From: Thuidium tamariscinum
Lineage: Eukaryota; Streptophyta; Bryopsida; Hypnales; Thuidiaceae
Assembly: GCA_947034885.2 (NCBI GenBank)
Contig: OX344751.2
Coordinates: 41,817,082-41,881,081 of the forward strand
DNA: 64,000 nucleotides
Reading direction: 5' to 3'
Shown: piece after piece, positions 1 to 12,600 of the stretch
Position numbering within the stretch: the first letter of the stretch is position 1
Layout of the letters: the number at the start of each line of letters is the position of its first letter
Notes under the pieces: model-generated
Databases searched by the model: none
What the model was told of the DNA's origin: nothing
What the model saw: the letters and a program-made list of their open reading frames with translations, nothing else
Translations under genes and position numbers: made by a program

Positions 1-264
1 ATAACAGAGGGTTTCATGGAAGCACTTTGTCCACCCCATTACCTGACCCAATTACCGGGGCCATGTACACGTCATTTATCTCATTCTATATTTACGCGCA
101 CCAATTTCAACGACACTGAGCCACATGCTTTCCATCCAAATGTCCACATACAGTACATGATCATCTTGGATGTGATATCTGTGGCTACCTCTATTTGCAA
201 TCTCTGCTTTCCTTCCTCAGTAAATAGAATTTCATAGCATCAAAGTACAAACGTAATTTCATAA

Positions 265-532
265 ATGGTCAATTTCGTTAAAATGGCGGTATTCCGAGTG
301 CCATTTTTCCAAATTCCAGTGCCATTTTGCAATATTCCATGTGCCACTTTGAAAAATTTCAAGTGTCATTTTGACATTTTTGTGTACCATTTTGACATAG
401 AGGCATAGTGGTAGAAGAAAAAAATGTGCCATTTTAACGAAATGTTGTGCCATTTTTACAGAATATCATGCCATTTTAATGGAATGTCATGCCATTTTAA
501 TGGACTATCGCCATTTTAACGAAATTGACCAT
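265..532. mobile_element. MITE with 24-bp perfect TIRs
   Basis: The 24 bases at 265-288 (beginning ATGGTCAATTTCG) recur as an exact reverse complement at 509-532. The element is flanked by ATAA on both sides (261-264 and 533-536), which looks like a 4-bp target duplication. The interior consists almost wholly of degenerate repeats, about 22 bp long, of the type TGCCATTTTAA, so the element looks built by expansion of its own end sequence. It has no coding capacity. The superfamily is not clear from a 4-bp duplication alone. Confidence 0.75.
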
Positions 533-1630
533 ATAATTTTGACGCAACATTAATTACAGGTTAATCCGAACACATTGTTTAGGACGTTGGCCTTAGCCTT
601 CCATGAACTTCCATTTCCTGCCTTCACCCACTACGCTTCCGTATCAAACACATTTCTGTGGTTCATGGACATACATATCTAAACGCCCTCTCCACACTCC
701 CGTACTTCAAAATAGTACCCCAAACCATACTGAACCTGCACCTCTCAAAATGGGTACTTCTAGGCCTCACTGCCAGAGGACTTATTTAAAAATAAAAAAA
801 CAAAAACATAACGAGGCTTCCCAAGCTGTACACAGCTCCATTGTTTCTACTACAGCAAGCAATCCATGCAAACTCGTACTCCTCAATTCTGAAATCTTGT
901 TCTTCAACTGCATCCCAGCTGTACTGCTGTTCCTATGTGCAGTGCTTGAATTGGGTCCTTAGCTTCACTTCGCAGTCTTCCAAACGGCCCTCCTTGAGCA
1001 CCTGACATCCTCGCCAACCATTACCATCTGCAAGTAAGATGAAGAAATTCAATGACATCTACACAGAGACTCATATCCTTTTCACTTCATGATACAAGAG
1101 TCGATTTAGCCAATTGACACAGATACCGTTCATTGAACCCATCCCCTACTTAACCTACTCGCCTACTTCCCTCCTTCATATTAGACAGCAATCAATATTA
1201 CGGACAGCGACGGCCACTTCTACATACATAAAAAAAAATTGAAATCCACACCAAGCACATTGATGCCGTCATTAGAATCCCAGATATCATAGAACTTCCA
1301 TAAACAACTTCATTTCATAATCCTCTCCAGTGAATTAAACATCTTCTACAGACATAAGCAACACCTCCCTCGAGAACTTCAGGACAGCAGGCACATTCTC
1401 CGTATAACCTCACTATTTAAACTTAGAATGTGACTGCTCCCCCTCTCGAAATCCTTCAATCTAGGAAACACAGTTCTGCTATCATGATCTCTGAAGCACA
1501 CAATTTCAATAACATTTTCAGAATGTTCCCAAAAGAACAAAAACATAACAAGCGCATACAGAATTCCTATTACGCTAATTAAGATTTAAAATCATGGAGA
1601 CAATAAAAAAAGGTCACTTACCTTATACAC
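533..1630. other. Gene-free flank of CACTA-like element
   Basis: No convincing exon was found. Short motifs of the type ACTTCCA or CCACTTC recur here. Subterminal repeats are usual in CACTA elements, so this may be the left subterminal region, but no CACTA/TAGTG terminal pair could be matched with the other side. Confidence 0.35.
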
Positions 1631-4600
1631 TCAATGACGGCCACTTCTGCGTTTCTTCTTTGCCGGGGATGAGGTCGGTGCTTCAAATGGCATGCTGGTA
1701 GTCCCGTCCGCAGTGGGCTTCTCCTTTGCCTTCAACGCCTACAAGTCTTTCTGTAAGCATTAAAATACATGCACTTCCAAATTTAGAGCGACAGATAATG
1801 TCCCAAATCTACTTAACTCCGGAACTATTCGGTCCTTATTAGCTTTCCAAATTGACGCTATGCTTACTCCTAATTAACAAAAACATTCCTACAATGTGAT
1901 CAATCACTCCGCTTACAGGATTGCCCTCAACTCATGCTCTCTCGAATCCTATCTACTCACACATACAAAGGAAATACATTAGGCACAAATACATCGTTCC
2001 TTCATCTACTGTCACCTACATCTTCTCTCACTATAACTCACCGCATAAGGTGTCGTGACAACGCTTTCCACCTGTTTCTGTCCCACGCTTGAAGTTAGAC
2101 CAGTTGAAGGCCCACCAGCATCTACATAACTAGATCCTCCTAGGACATGAGCAACCGGAGTCTTCCCTGACAACTCCTGAATTCTGCGCTCAAGAGATCG
2201 AATGTACTCTTTATCAGAAGTGGTGCCTTCCTTCTCATTCACCGCGATACTTTTACCCATCTCCAAGTTGTCATGCTTTGGCGCTTCATCGCTGCTTTGT
2301 TTGTCTTTTGACTGCCCACCACCACTACTGTCGGAGTCCGAGTTCGTCAGCACTTTCTGCAACTTCCCTTTTGGTTTTCTTATGCGGCCACTGTATCCTT
2401 TATCTCTTTGCAGTTCTTCTTCCAATTCGTCAGGATCTGCTTCTCGGCCCAATCTCTCTCGAAGATCTTCGCGCATTCCACTTATGCCTTTCGGCCCAGT
2501 GCGTCCAACCTGCCTCCTACAAGAATTGGCATAACGCATCCTCTGTGAAAGCTCTTCACGGCGTGGATTCAGTTTTATTTTATTTAGCCTCTTCCATATA
2601 TCTGGATCCATACCAGCTGGACATGGACTCTCTTCGCCTACTATGCCGCCCATTGAATTCATCAACTTATTCCGTCGTTGTGTGACATTCCGCCCAGCTA
2701 GAGTTCGGATGTAAGCCTGCGACACTGGGGTACTGTATTCAAAATTTTCTTTCAGCCTTTTCCGTAACAACTTCATCGCTTCCTCCGGCTGCCACCGAAT
2801 GTCCATGATGGAAGGATCCAGTGAGGCGCTCAATTTGTTCAACTCCAGTCGCCATGCACCTTTCCCAAATCCATAAGGTTCCCCATGCTCGTCCACTGCT
2901 ATGTAGTGGCCTTTTAAACCTTGGCTTTCCCTTTGTCTTATCTTCGCTTCTCTCTCTCTCTGCTTATGACGTCTTTCTCTTCGTTTAGCATTCTCGTCAA
3001 TTGGTGAAGCCGCTTTATACTCCACCGCAATCCCCCTTTCTCGACGCTCTCTTCTGAATTCCTCCTCCGAACTATACCTTCCTTTTCGCTCTTCACGACG
3101 GTAAGCTCCTGCGCTCTCCTCAGAATCCGATAATGCGAATCTGCGTCTTCTTGCATACCTACTGCTTTCACCATGCTCCCTTCCAAAATACCTTTCTCCA
3201 TCGTATCGCCTTGTCCTTCTCTTCTCTGACTCTCTTCTCCGATGATAGAACTCGTCTTCTGATGACCTATACTTCCTTCTTCTTCGCTCATGAAGTGGGC
3301 GTTTTCCTTTTCCATTTCTCCGCTGCACAACAACCACTTTTGAATTACACTAAAGTTGGAGCAAAAACTACATGAGAATCAAACCGCCACTTTAAGCACC
3401 TAAACCCACCACCTCCAACAACAATTTTTTATTACAAGGGATACTACTTCTGTTTTTGATTTACGCATTTCTGCGACATAACTACGGGTACTATACAGCT
3501 AGAAGAAATACTCAAATGCAATCTCACAATTCCGTAACCAGACTCAGAGCTGTAGCTCTCATCCTCTCTTCGTTTGGAACCATTGCCCTTGTCGCTGTCA
3601 GAAAATGAACTGTCCAGCACATGTGGGCTTCTCTCCGCTGACTTCAATGCCTTCTGACGTTCTCCACCGGCCTTCTTACTCTGTGACTCCATGAAATGCT
3701 CTGCAAAGACATCGCCCCACCTATTCTTCCCTTTGACTCCCTGCACATATGACGGGAAACCTGTCCCTCCAGAACAATTTTTCGTCTTTTAACTTCCATC
3801 CGTCATTCTCATGAAATCCTTCCTAACAAGGAAGCACATCTAAGCCGCTCTATATATTCAACCATAGAATTCATAAGACAAAAAACCTACATACTGGGTT
3901 CATGGTATTACGGCTTCTGACGCACATCTCTCATATCATGTCAATGCCTTAGAATTCCTGGAACTTATCTAGCGCACAAAGTATTCAAGAAAATGCGTTT
4001 GCTTACCGACATCATTGCCGTCCATGGCTTCTGATTCAGGTACTACTGCTTTCCCCCTCCTCGAAGCCAAATTTCCTTCCTCCACAGTTGCATCAGTTCT
4101 CAAACCTTCTCCAGACACAGGACGTTCAACCACTGCCTGATCGCGTTCCAAGTGCTTTGCACTGCAGGGAATCTCTGCATGACTACCACTGTTCTTGCCC
4201 GGAGGCTACAATGAGTCAATATTTCCGCCAACTGCGGCTGCACTCTTCTTCATTCCCTTTGGTTTTGGGTCATGGGATTTTCTTCCTGTCAGTTTCTCCA
4301 CCTCCGCGATACCATTTGTTCTTGTCTTCATGCCCTCCACTGCATCCGCTCTTGAAGCAACTTTCTTTCTGTTCCTGGGAACGCTCCACCCTTCGAAAGT
4401 TTCTTTCCCTTTGCCCATTTCAATCTGCCCCTAACATTATTGTCAGCAACATTATCGTTTCCATGTTCACAACCATCTTGATCAATACTTCACGCTATCC
4501 TGCTTACGAGTTTCATTATAACACCTTCTACACTGGATTTTGATTTCCAAAAAATATAGTACAGAGTTCGAAACAATCTGGCTTGAACAGGTTGTTGGTG

Positions 4601-6645
4601 TATCTTGCTACTATCACAACCACCAAACTCATGTTGAAACTCTCAGGACTTAAACTGCATTAATAGAAAGTGTGGCATTTTTTTAACGTTCTCCTTCAAC
4701 TATCGTTCCTGCAATAGTGCTCACGGTAGCTTTGCTTATATATGAAAATTTCAGGCAACGAAGACTTCAATGTTCATTTCTGCCAAAACCCACACGTTCA
4801 ACGACATCTACAGAGTACAAAAAAAAAATGTCACTCGCTTAAGGATGGACAACACCAACCTGTACCTTTTTTGATTCCTCCACTATGAGCGCTTTCGGTT
4901 TCTTACTATGGTGGACGGGCTCCAGCTGCGGCTGCCTTTGCTCTAACTCCAAAACTTCAGTGACTTGCACACACTAGAAGGCCACAAAATTTGGGGTTTA
5001 GGGACCGTAGGAAATTTGTCTCCGACATCATCATATCATACATGCCGCTAAGTGTCTTCCCTAAAAACACAAGCTCTCATTGCTATGTTGAGAAAATGAC
5101 AGCAAACACTGGAACTACCCACCTGTCCTATTTAAATGCGAGCACTTCCAAAGAATGCTCTCTTCCAATGCAACCAGAAGTTAAAATTCAACAAAAACCA
5201 CTTCCACATCTCATTGAGATTTGAAAACAACAAAACACTGCAACTTTGACTTCACATGAGGTTTAAAGCTGCATAGTCGCCTTCTTGTCCCACAAACGAG
5301 TGTAAAAACATGCACCTTTGATTCTTTTTTCGGCTTCAGGATAGTGTCAGATTTGTCTGCCGAGGAACGTCCTCTGCGACGGTGGTTCACAGTCTCCTTC
5401 TTCACGGAAGCTCTGCCTCCCTCCACTGCAGTTGAACAATGCCGCTTCCTCCGTCTGGCGAGTGCCCCCTCTGAAGTTGCAAGGCAGGATTCGTTGAGAA
5501 GGTCCCTTCTACCCCGCCTGAGACTGCGAAGGCTCTCTTCACTGCTGCTCGAGTTCACGTACTCCGAGTAATATGACAAAGAAGAGAATGATGACTCTAT
5601 ACCTGGTTGCCATGTTGGATCTGATTCACTGTCGGATGTAGATGATGAAGATATGTCGCTCAAGTCAATTTGCTTGTCAGTTTCAGGGTTAACGCCAAGG
5701 TTTTCTTGAAGTGCTGGTACACGATCGGTTTCAGTCCGTTGAAGTGTGCTGCATGTACAAATAACACGGTCGTTGTTAGGGTGGACAGGATCTCCTGTGT
5801 CCACGTCTAGCTGCTCTTCTTCGCATACTACAGCATGAGGCACTTCGAAAGTGGAAAACACTTCGCCGCCTTCAGTAGAGAACTCGAGTGGATGTCTCTC
5901 AGATTGAAGTCCCCGGCTCTCTGGAACTTCACGAGCTTCCTTGCTGACTTCAAGTGAGAGTACGCTCCTCGCATTGTCGACGCCAACAGGGAACAGGTCC
6001 GCTTCCCTCTCATTTTCGACCACCGACCCCTCGATACCGTCCTTTCTGTTATTGCCCTCCACATTGATGCTTGAGACGCCGCCATCCTCCCTAATTTGCC
6101 AAGTAAAAAGAAGTAGACAATTTAAAAAATGCCTTTTACACAATTACAATCTACAGAGAAGAGTAAAATGCGTAAACAAGAATTACCGTAAACACCTTTT
6201 ACAACTACAGCGCAGATTCAGTTAAACAGCAGGGAAGTACGAGAAAACATATCCCACCAGCAAATTTATTCCGCCAAGTTAGGCTACGAAAGCGCCGCCA
6301 CCCAGCACGATGATCCGCAGTAAACTGCTGCTCTGATTTACAAAAACAACGAGAAAACTCTTTTCCAAAAAACGCCTTCCACTGCCTCACGTTTCCACTC
6401 TTCGATTACTAGTGGAACATTCTTAGAATATGAACAGGAGGTGAACTCCCACTTCGTGAGGGCGCGGCACGTAAAAACAGTGCCCTACTCTGTGGTGGAC
6501 GTGGAACAGTAGTTCATCCACCACATTCTCATCCTGTCAGGAGACCTAATTCAAAAATTACCTCGACTACCGTGCCTTGAGGCCTCACTTGCATCACCTT
6601 CTCCTCCCCTTCGCAGCAACTTCTACGCGTCCTACCACCTCTCAT
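1631..6645 (-). CDS. TNPA-like / Transposase_24-like CACTA partner protein
   Basis: Eight exons give one open frame of 986 aa: 6645-6562, 6086-5316, 4973-4866, 4430-4210, 4161-4007, 3760-3528, 3322-2042 and 1738-1631. All introns are GT-AG and every phase joins cleanly. The start is the ATG at 6645 (MRGGRTRRSCC) and the stop is TGA at 1631. The protein is very basic and Arg/Ser-rich, with acidic Ser clusters (SDISSSSTSDSESD) in exon 2. Residues about 675-829 (GFGKGAWRLEL through the PDIWKRL and GRTGPKG motifs) resemble the plant En/Spm Transposase_24 family. A short coiled coil follows near 890-910, and the C-terminus PAKKKRRSGRH looks like a nuclear localisation signal. TNPA-type proteins bind subterminal repeats of CACTA elements and help the TNP2 transposase. 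Family assignment is by eye. The exon model is strong because eight exons stay in frame. Confidence 0.75.
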
Positions 6646-7390
6646 TTTTAGCGTTGCTTAATTTTCGAGCACGAGTACTCCGCTAGCAGCCAAGTAGATT
6701 TCTTAACAAGGCATCCTCAAATTTCGTGTGCACTACGGGAGCTTTCTGTGCGCCAACTCATTGCGCAGCCATGGGCAATAAAGTCCTCACGACGGTGGTT
6801 TCTTATTTTCGGAGGACAGGACTTCTTTCCCGACGACAATGTTGGACTCCTGGTGGTCATGAATTCAACATTGGAGGGCGTGAATACTTACGTTGCCTTG
6901 GAAGGTCCTGCCTTCTTCAGAATTTTGTCGTAATGCTGCATCAGGGAACTCCATTTCTCGTCGAGGTCATCAGCCATGGCTAACACGGTTCACTGGTACG
7001 TCACTCTACACTATTCCTTGTACACGATGCTCATGTGTTTGTTGCTTACACTTCCTCCGCATTCACTCGAACTACAAAACAGAACATTCTCCACGTTGTG
7101 TAGCTTGCTCTCCCGTTTCTTATAGTTTTGGTGAGGGAAGGACTCAATCATACGTCATTGACTGCTTGGTTCACAGAACAATTAGTTTAGGGTGCTCCGC
7201 CGTGTTTGAATGTCAAGTCGGGAACTCGAGAAACTGAATTTCACAGTTTGGTCGAGGGAAAGTAATTAAGTTCCCTTGATGTAGACATCCTAGGGTCATG
7301 TGCCGCACCGAATTGTGAAGTATAAAATGAGTAGGCCAGTTTCCACCGAATTCAAACGAATCATTATGGAGCACTTCAGTTCTTACATAA
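6646..7390. promoter_or_regulatory. Divergent intergenic region of the CACTA-like element
   Basis: This gap lies between the first exon of the minus-strand TNPA-like gene and the first plus-strand small gene. It is the natural place for a shared bidirectional promoter. No clear TATA pair or operator repeat was identified, so the regulatory call rests on position only. Confidence 0.3.
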
Positions 7391-8057
7391 ATGAGTCGAA
7401 GTAGTATCTTGTATGTCATATCATCGTCAGAAATTGACTATGGCCATGGTTTAGGAGGTGCAGAATGTCAAAGTATCCACGACTGGTGCAAACGGAATAA
7501 CTTCAACGCTTGTCATACTCCGGTACGTAACTTTGGAGGATTCGCAGATTACTTCGACTACCTTCACCGTTTTCTTTCGACATCAAGGTATGATATTCAA
7601 GTTCAATCACACCTGTTTCAACTTCTTTATGCCTTTCACTGTTTATTTGTGAGTGCACATGTTTCATCACTAATTAGGAATTTAATTGTCAAATTCTGGT
7701 AGACTGGAAGAACCTACTTAACATACTGAATTCAATTGCATATGGGTTTGGGTGAATGGAAAATGTAGTCATTCTAAAATCGGGTAATTACAGCAGTTAT
7801 TTGGTAAGCAAAGGAGTCGTATGTGGCATTGTCTGTCATGAAGAGAATTGTGCTCTTCTTTTCTAAGGTCATCTTTTTCTTCCTGTGAATTAGGGGCCAG
7901 CACTATAAAGAACTATTTAAATTATTTATGTGTTCCAGGTATATTTCTGCGTGCTATGAATAGGGATTTCGGAGTGCACTCTCGAAATCCACATCCGAGA
8001 AAAAATAATGCTAGGGTATTGAGGTCTCTGTTAACAAGCAGACTAGCAAATAATTGA
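7391..8057 (+). CDS. Small unrecognised two-exon gene inside the CACTA-like element
   Basis: Exon 1 (7391-7587) starts at an ATG and reads MSRSSILYVISSSEIDY, with a Cys/His-containing middle (AECQSIHDWCKRNN). It ends at a GTATGA donor in phase 2. Joining to the AG at 7963 gives exon 2 (7964-8057), which is basic (RNPHPRKNNARVLRSLL) and ends in TGA, for 96 aa in total. I do not recognise the family. The acceptor was chosen because it is the one that keeps the basic frame open, so the junction could be wrong. Lying between the two transposition genes, it may be an accessory protein or a cargo fragment. Confidence 0.35.
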
Positions 8058-8410
8058 ATTTGTTCGAACCATTATGGTTCGCACATAGACCTGACCGTAT
8101 GACTTCTCAGATCATATTTCACGCTCATTGACTACTGCCTTCACGGTACCTCAGATGTTCTCTAAGATGAACTCATTTATTTAGGGTCTTTTTTTTCTAA
8201 AAGCATTGTATCTACGGGAATTCAGTATCCTTCGGTAGAGTCATTTATCATTCTATCATGGCATAGGAATGAACTCACAGCAGCTCTGCATATGTCCCTT
8301 TTTTACGAGATAAACCTCTTAGTGGAATTAAGGTGCAACTCATAACAATGAAAGTAACACGCTATAGTTCTTGTTGCATACAGAACTATAGGACAGCAGT
8401 GCATCTAAGC

Positions 8411-9153
8411 ATGTCGAAGAGACCTAGAGACTGTAGGAAAACTGTCAGTGACAAACAAGATTTTCGCAACAATGCCATGTTCAAGAGAGAGCCTCTAGAG
8501 GAACTGGACTTCGACGCCCAACAAATGCAGAGGCATGTGCGTTTTCGCTTGTTTCGATCCACTGGAAATGAGAGACTGCAAGAGAACTCGCCAACTGAAG
8601 TTACAGACGTTAGTGGAAAGTCTGGACTGCCCGATTCCAATTTAATAGACTGTACTCCTAAACCACATATGAATGATCGAACACCAGAGGAACCCACGAA
8701 GTCCAACACTTCTAGGAGATCCCGGAAACATGGAAGACCGATTACTTTCCAATCTTTGGTTGACCAAATGTTAGCGGAAATGGATGAGGCGTTAGCAAAG
8801 AAATATGGTAGTCTGTCCTCCGCAGGGAACTCCGAGAGCTCTGTGGGTGACGAGAACGTCGTTTACCCACTGAAGAATAACCCTGAGAAAAAGAAATTCT
8901 CACTAGCAGACTTGGAAAAGTACTTTACAGTTCCTAAACTGTAAGTGCTAATCACGTAGATGTCTGCTTTGATTCAGTGTAGGTGAAACTTTCTTCATTA
9001 AGGACCCGGAATTTCGATTCTGTACGCAGTCCTGTGGACATACAAGAATTAACAGAAACGGAAGAGGAAGTGAAAACTCTCCAAATGTTTGGTGCCGACT
9101 ATTCAGTGACTTGCAACCTTTGTGAATGGCATTATACATATTTTAAGTACTAA
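8411..9153 (+). CDS. Unrecognised two-exon gene (226 aa) inside the CACTA-like element
   Basis: Exon 1 runs from the ATG at 8411 (MSKRPRDCRKTVSDKQ) to 8940. A 62-bp GTAAGT-AG intron follows, then exon 2 at 9003-9153 ending in TAA. The frame also extends upstream to an in-frame ATG at 8348, so the start is not certain. The protein is hydrophilic and basic, with a stretch RRSRKHGRPITFQSLVDQML, then a Ser-rich linker and a FSLADLEKYF helix-like segment. Its end carries CNLCEW, a possible half zinc site. No family is recognised. It lies upstream of and co-directional with the TNP2 gene, so it could be a third transposon protein. Confidence 0.5.
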
Positions 9154-9676
9154 ATGACATGGTCCTTTTCTTGTTTAAATTTCGATGCCACTGGGATTGA
9201 TCTTAAATTGTCTACTGATAGTATCTGAAGCAACTGAAAGTTGCAAGTGCTGTTGAGGTGTATGACTCAAGGAGGCATACATTTTGCAATGACTCTCGAG
9301 AAGGCCTGCTTTGCAATGACTCAAGAACAACGGATGTTTTGCAATGACTCTGGAGAAGGCCTGTTTTGCGTTGTATTCACTATGTCGTGGGTGGGGGGTA
9401 GTATGGTGTTCCTTAATTTGAAGAAATCTTGGCTGAGGCAAAGGCACAAAGTACTGTGAATCTGTAATAGATGAATACTTTCTCTTAAACATAAGAGTGT
9501 TTGCATTGGGTGACAATATCGTACTACTATACCAAATGCAATGACTAGAATCCTGTACCACTTCTCTTGGGTCCTACATAACTGATGTGATCTTCCATGT
9601 AGAAGAGGCGTTTGAGTTTTTTAATTTCCATGTGCAGAAATCCAGCGTAGCGTGATATTTTCAAAGAAAATTAACA

Positions 9677-12600
9677 ATGAGGCCTAGGCAGATGGGATCT
9701 GCGTACCACATTGAAAGAGCTGTGGCTTTCAGACAAGGTCTACCGGAGTATCCGTGTGCATGTAGGCGATGTCATGGAGGTAGAATCCGAAATGTGGCCC
9801 TTGTTGCCAGGCATCACAGGGTCTATGGAAGAGATCCCTATCTCCCGTATCCAATTATAGTGAGTTCATGTAATTCCCCTTTTATGTGGTCGTTGTTGCT
9901 TATGTCGTTTGAATACATTTTTTATGAAAGTAAGGGTACCTGTTCATAAACTTCCCAGCAGTAGTGAACATGTGTTCCTTGTGAAGTTGACAAGTACTGA
10001 ATTCCTGTAGGTATGAATTGAAGTGTGTGACTACTTAAAGAATGCATGTGATATGCCTTCTTCTTAAAGGTCAGTGAATTAGAGGGGCTTGCTTGCTGTT
10101 TAGAATGTAAACATGATGGAATGCTTGAAAAATGGAAATGTGTGCAGACTGTGGACGGGCAAAACATGAGAGGCCCTGTCAACAGTTCTGACGTCGGCGA
10201 AGAACGTTATGCCTGGAGAAGACCGAATGACGAGGAGCTTGGTTTCGTGTGGCCACAGAGGACTCAAGTTGAAGTAGAAGACATGATCCGTGATGCATTT
10301 GCACGTGCTGATGGTATACAGGAGCAAGTGCATGGGGATGTTCTTTCTCCTGGACGGAATCCGATGTTACATGAGGAAGATGACATGCAGACTGCTGCCG
10401 AAGACATGGATGAGCTCATTCAGGAGTCTACGCAGCCCTTATACGAAGGATGTGTTGTGAATTGCTTACAGGCCGGCATAGTGATGATGAACATGATAAA
10501 CCTCTATGGTGTGCCACAGACTTTCCTTGATGAGCTGTTGCGTTTCTTAAGCGCCGACGTACTTCCACAGGCCAATATCTTGCCACGTACCTCCTACGAA
10601 ATGAAGAGGATGATTATGAAGATGGGCTTGGAACATGAAGCGATTCACTGTTGCCCATCTGGTCATATTTTGTACGAGGGGGCAGAGAATGGAGAGTTGC
10701 AGCAATGCCCACAATGTGGCACAAGTCGATACATTGAAGGCTCGACCACCATCCCTCGCAAGGTGTTGCGTTATTTTCCAGTAATTCCTCGTTTGAGACG
10801 CTTGTACCGTTGTCCAGAAGTAGCGAAGCTAATGAAGTGGCATGCTTCCAACAAGTCCAGTGATGGAATGATGCGGTCAGTCGTTGATAGCCCGCAGTGG
10901 GCAGCAGTGAGAAGAATTGATCCCACTTTCAGCGTGGAGGACAGAAATGTGTACATGGGAATGGTGGCGGATGGCGTGAACCCTTACGGAAATCAGAGCA
11001 CAAAGTATTCAATGTGGCCAGTGTTGCTAGTGTATTTCAACCTTTCCCCATGGCTATTGACTAGGAAGTTCTTCATTTCATTGACTTTGCTCATTCTTGG
11101 AGAGAAGGCTCCAACTGTAGAAAGCTTTGATGTCTTTTTAGCCCCTTTAATTCGTGATTTATTGCAACTGTGGCGTGGAGTTAGAGCGGCGGACTCCTCA
11201 CTACCCGATGGAGAGAGGAACTTCATCTTGAGGGCCATTTTACTATGCGTCATGAATGACTTTCCGGCGTATGGGTTGATGCCTAGTCAACAAACAAAAG
11301 GCTACAAGGGTTGTCCTTGTTGCATGGCGGAAACAGTGGCTGATTACTCAGCAGCCTTGAAGAAAATGGTGTATATGGGTGTACGCCGGTGGTTGCCTGC
11401 AGACCACCGATTCCGGAGAGCGAGAGTGCCTTTCGACGGTAATGTTGAGTTCCGACCCCCTCCTCAAAGACCCTCCAGGAGCGACATTCTGGAACGTGGT
11501 GAAGAAAGGTCTGCGTATCTCAGTGATGGAGGAGATAAAAACGGTCCGAATGACCCAGTTAAAAATCACGGGGTGAAACGAGTGAGTGCTCTTTTCGCAC
11601 TACCGTATTGGTCGGTAAGTAATGAGTAATCCCTTTCTTATTGTGCTTTCAGTAATCCAAGTGAGATCATTGTTCCCTTTTTAGTGTCTTTATTGGGTTA
11701 CAGGGACTGAAGTAGGACGGAGTGATTTCCTTGTTCGCCCGACATGGTTTTGATATGAAGTGGACATATATTCTCCTGTGAATGCAAGACTGCGGACGAC
11801 ATATCTGATTGTGTCAAGTCCATTGGAGTAGGACTGAATCTCTCTCGGGAGGTTGTTCTTGTCTTCATAGCGTGATGTGGACCAGTGTGCGTGGTGAGAA
11901 GTAGTTCTGCATAAATGCAAGCGGTATAGGTAGTTTCATTTTGTTGTTTTGAAATTCATCGTAAAAGGCTTTTCGTGCAAAGCAGGAAACCAAAGTACTT
12001 CTTGAACTGCGTTACCTTAATGTATGCTCCACAGAGGACTGAATGGGATCAAAGGTGTGCTCTAATACATGAAGAGACGCTTTAACATGGAACTTACAGT
12101 AGGAATATTTGAAGTCATGCAGTTGACCACCTTAGTCGAATAAGATGATATTTCGGGATTTGCATTGTCATGGCAGGTAATGTATCTGTGGATTTGTGTA
12201 TTGAATCTTGTCAGTATACACGGGCATCAATTGTAAGTCAGAGAGTGTAGAGGAAGTGAAACTGAGGACTTTGGCATTAGCAATGTGGCGTTTCGAATTA
12301 AGAAGTAGTCATGAATTTATTCAATTGACTCCGAAAAGAAGTTGTAGTTCAATAGTTTCAAAGAAGAAGAAGAAGTTTGCACGGGTGACTGCAAAATGAT
12401 TTTACATTTTTTCGTTTTTGGTGTGAATGTGCAGGGTCTTCCATTGCGGCACATGCTCGATCCCATGCACTGTGAAAAAAACGTATGTGAAAACATTCTG
12501 AAAACGTTTATGGGTGAGAAGGACTCAGCAGCCACTCGAGTGGACATGGAGCAACGAGGAATTCGTCCTCACTTATGGCTATTTCGTAGAGGCCCTAACA

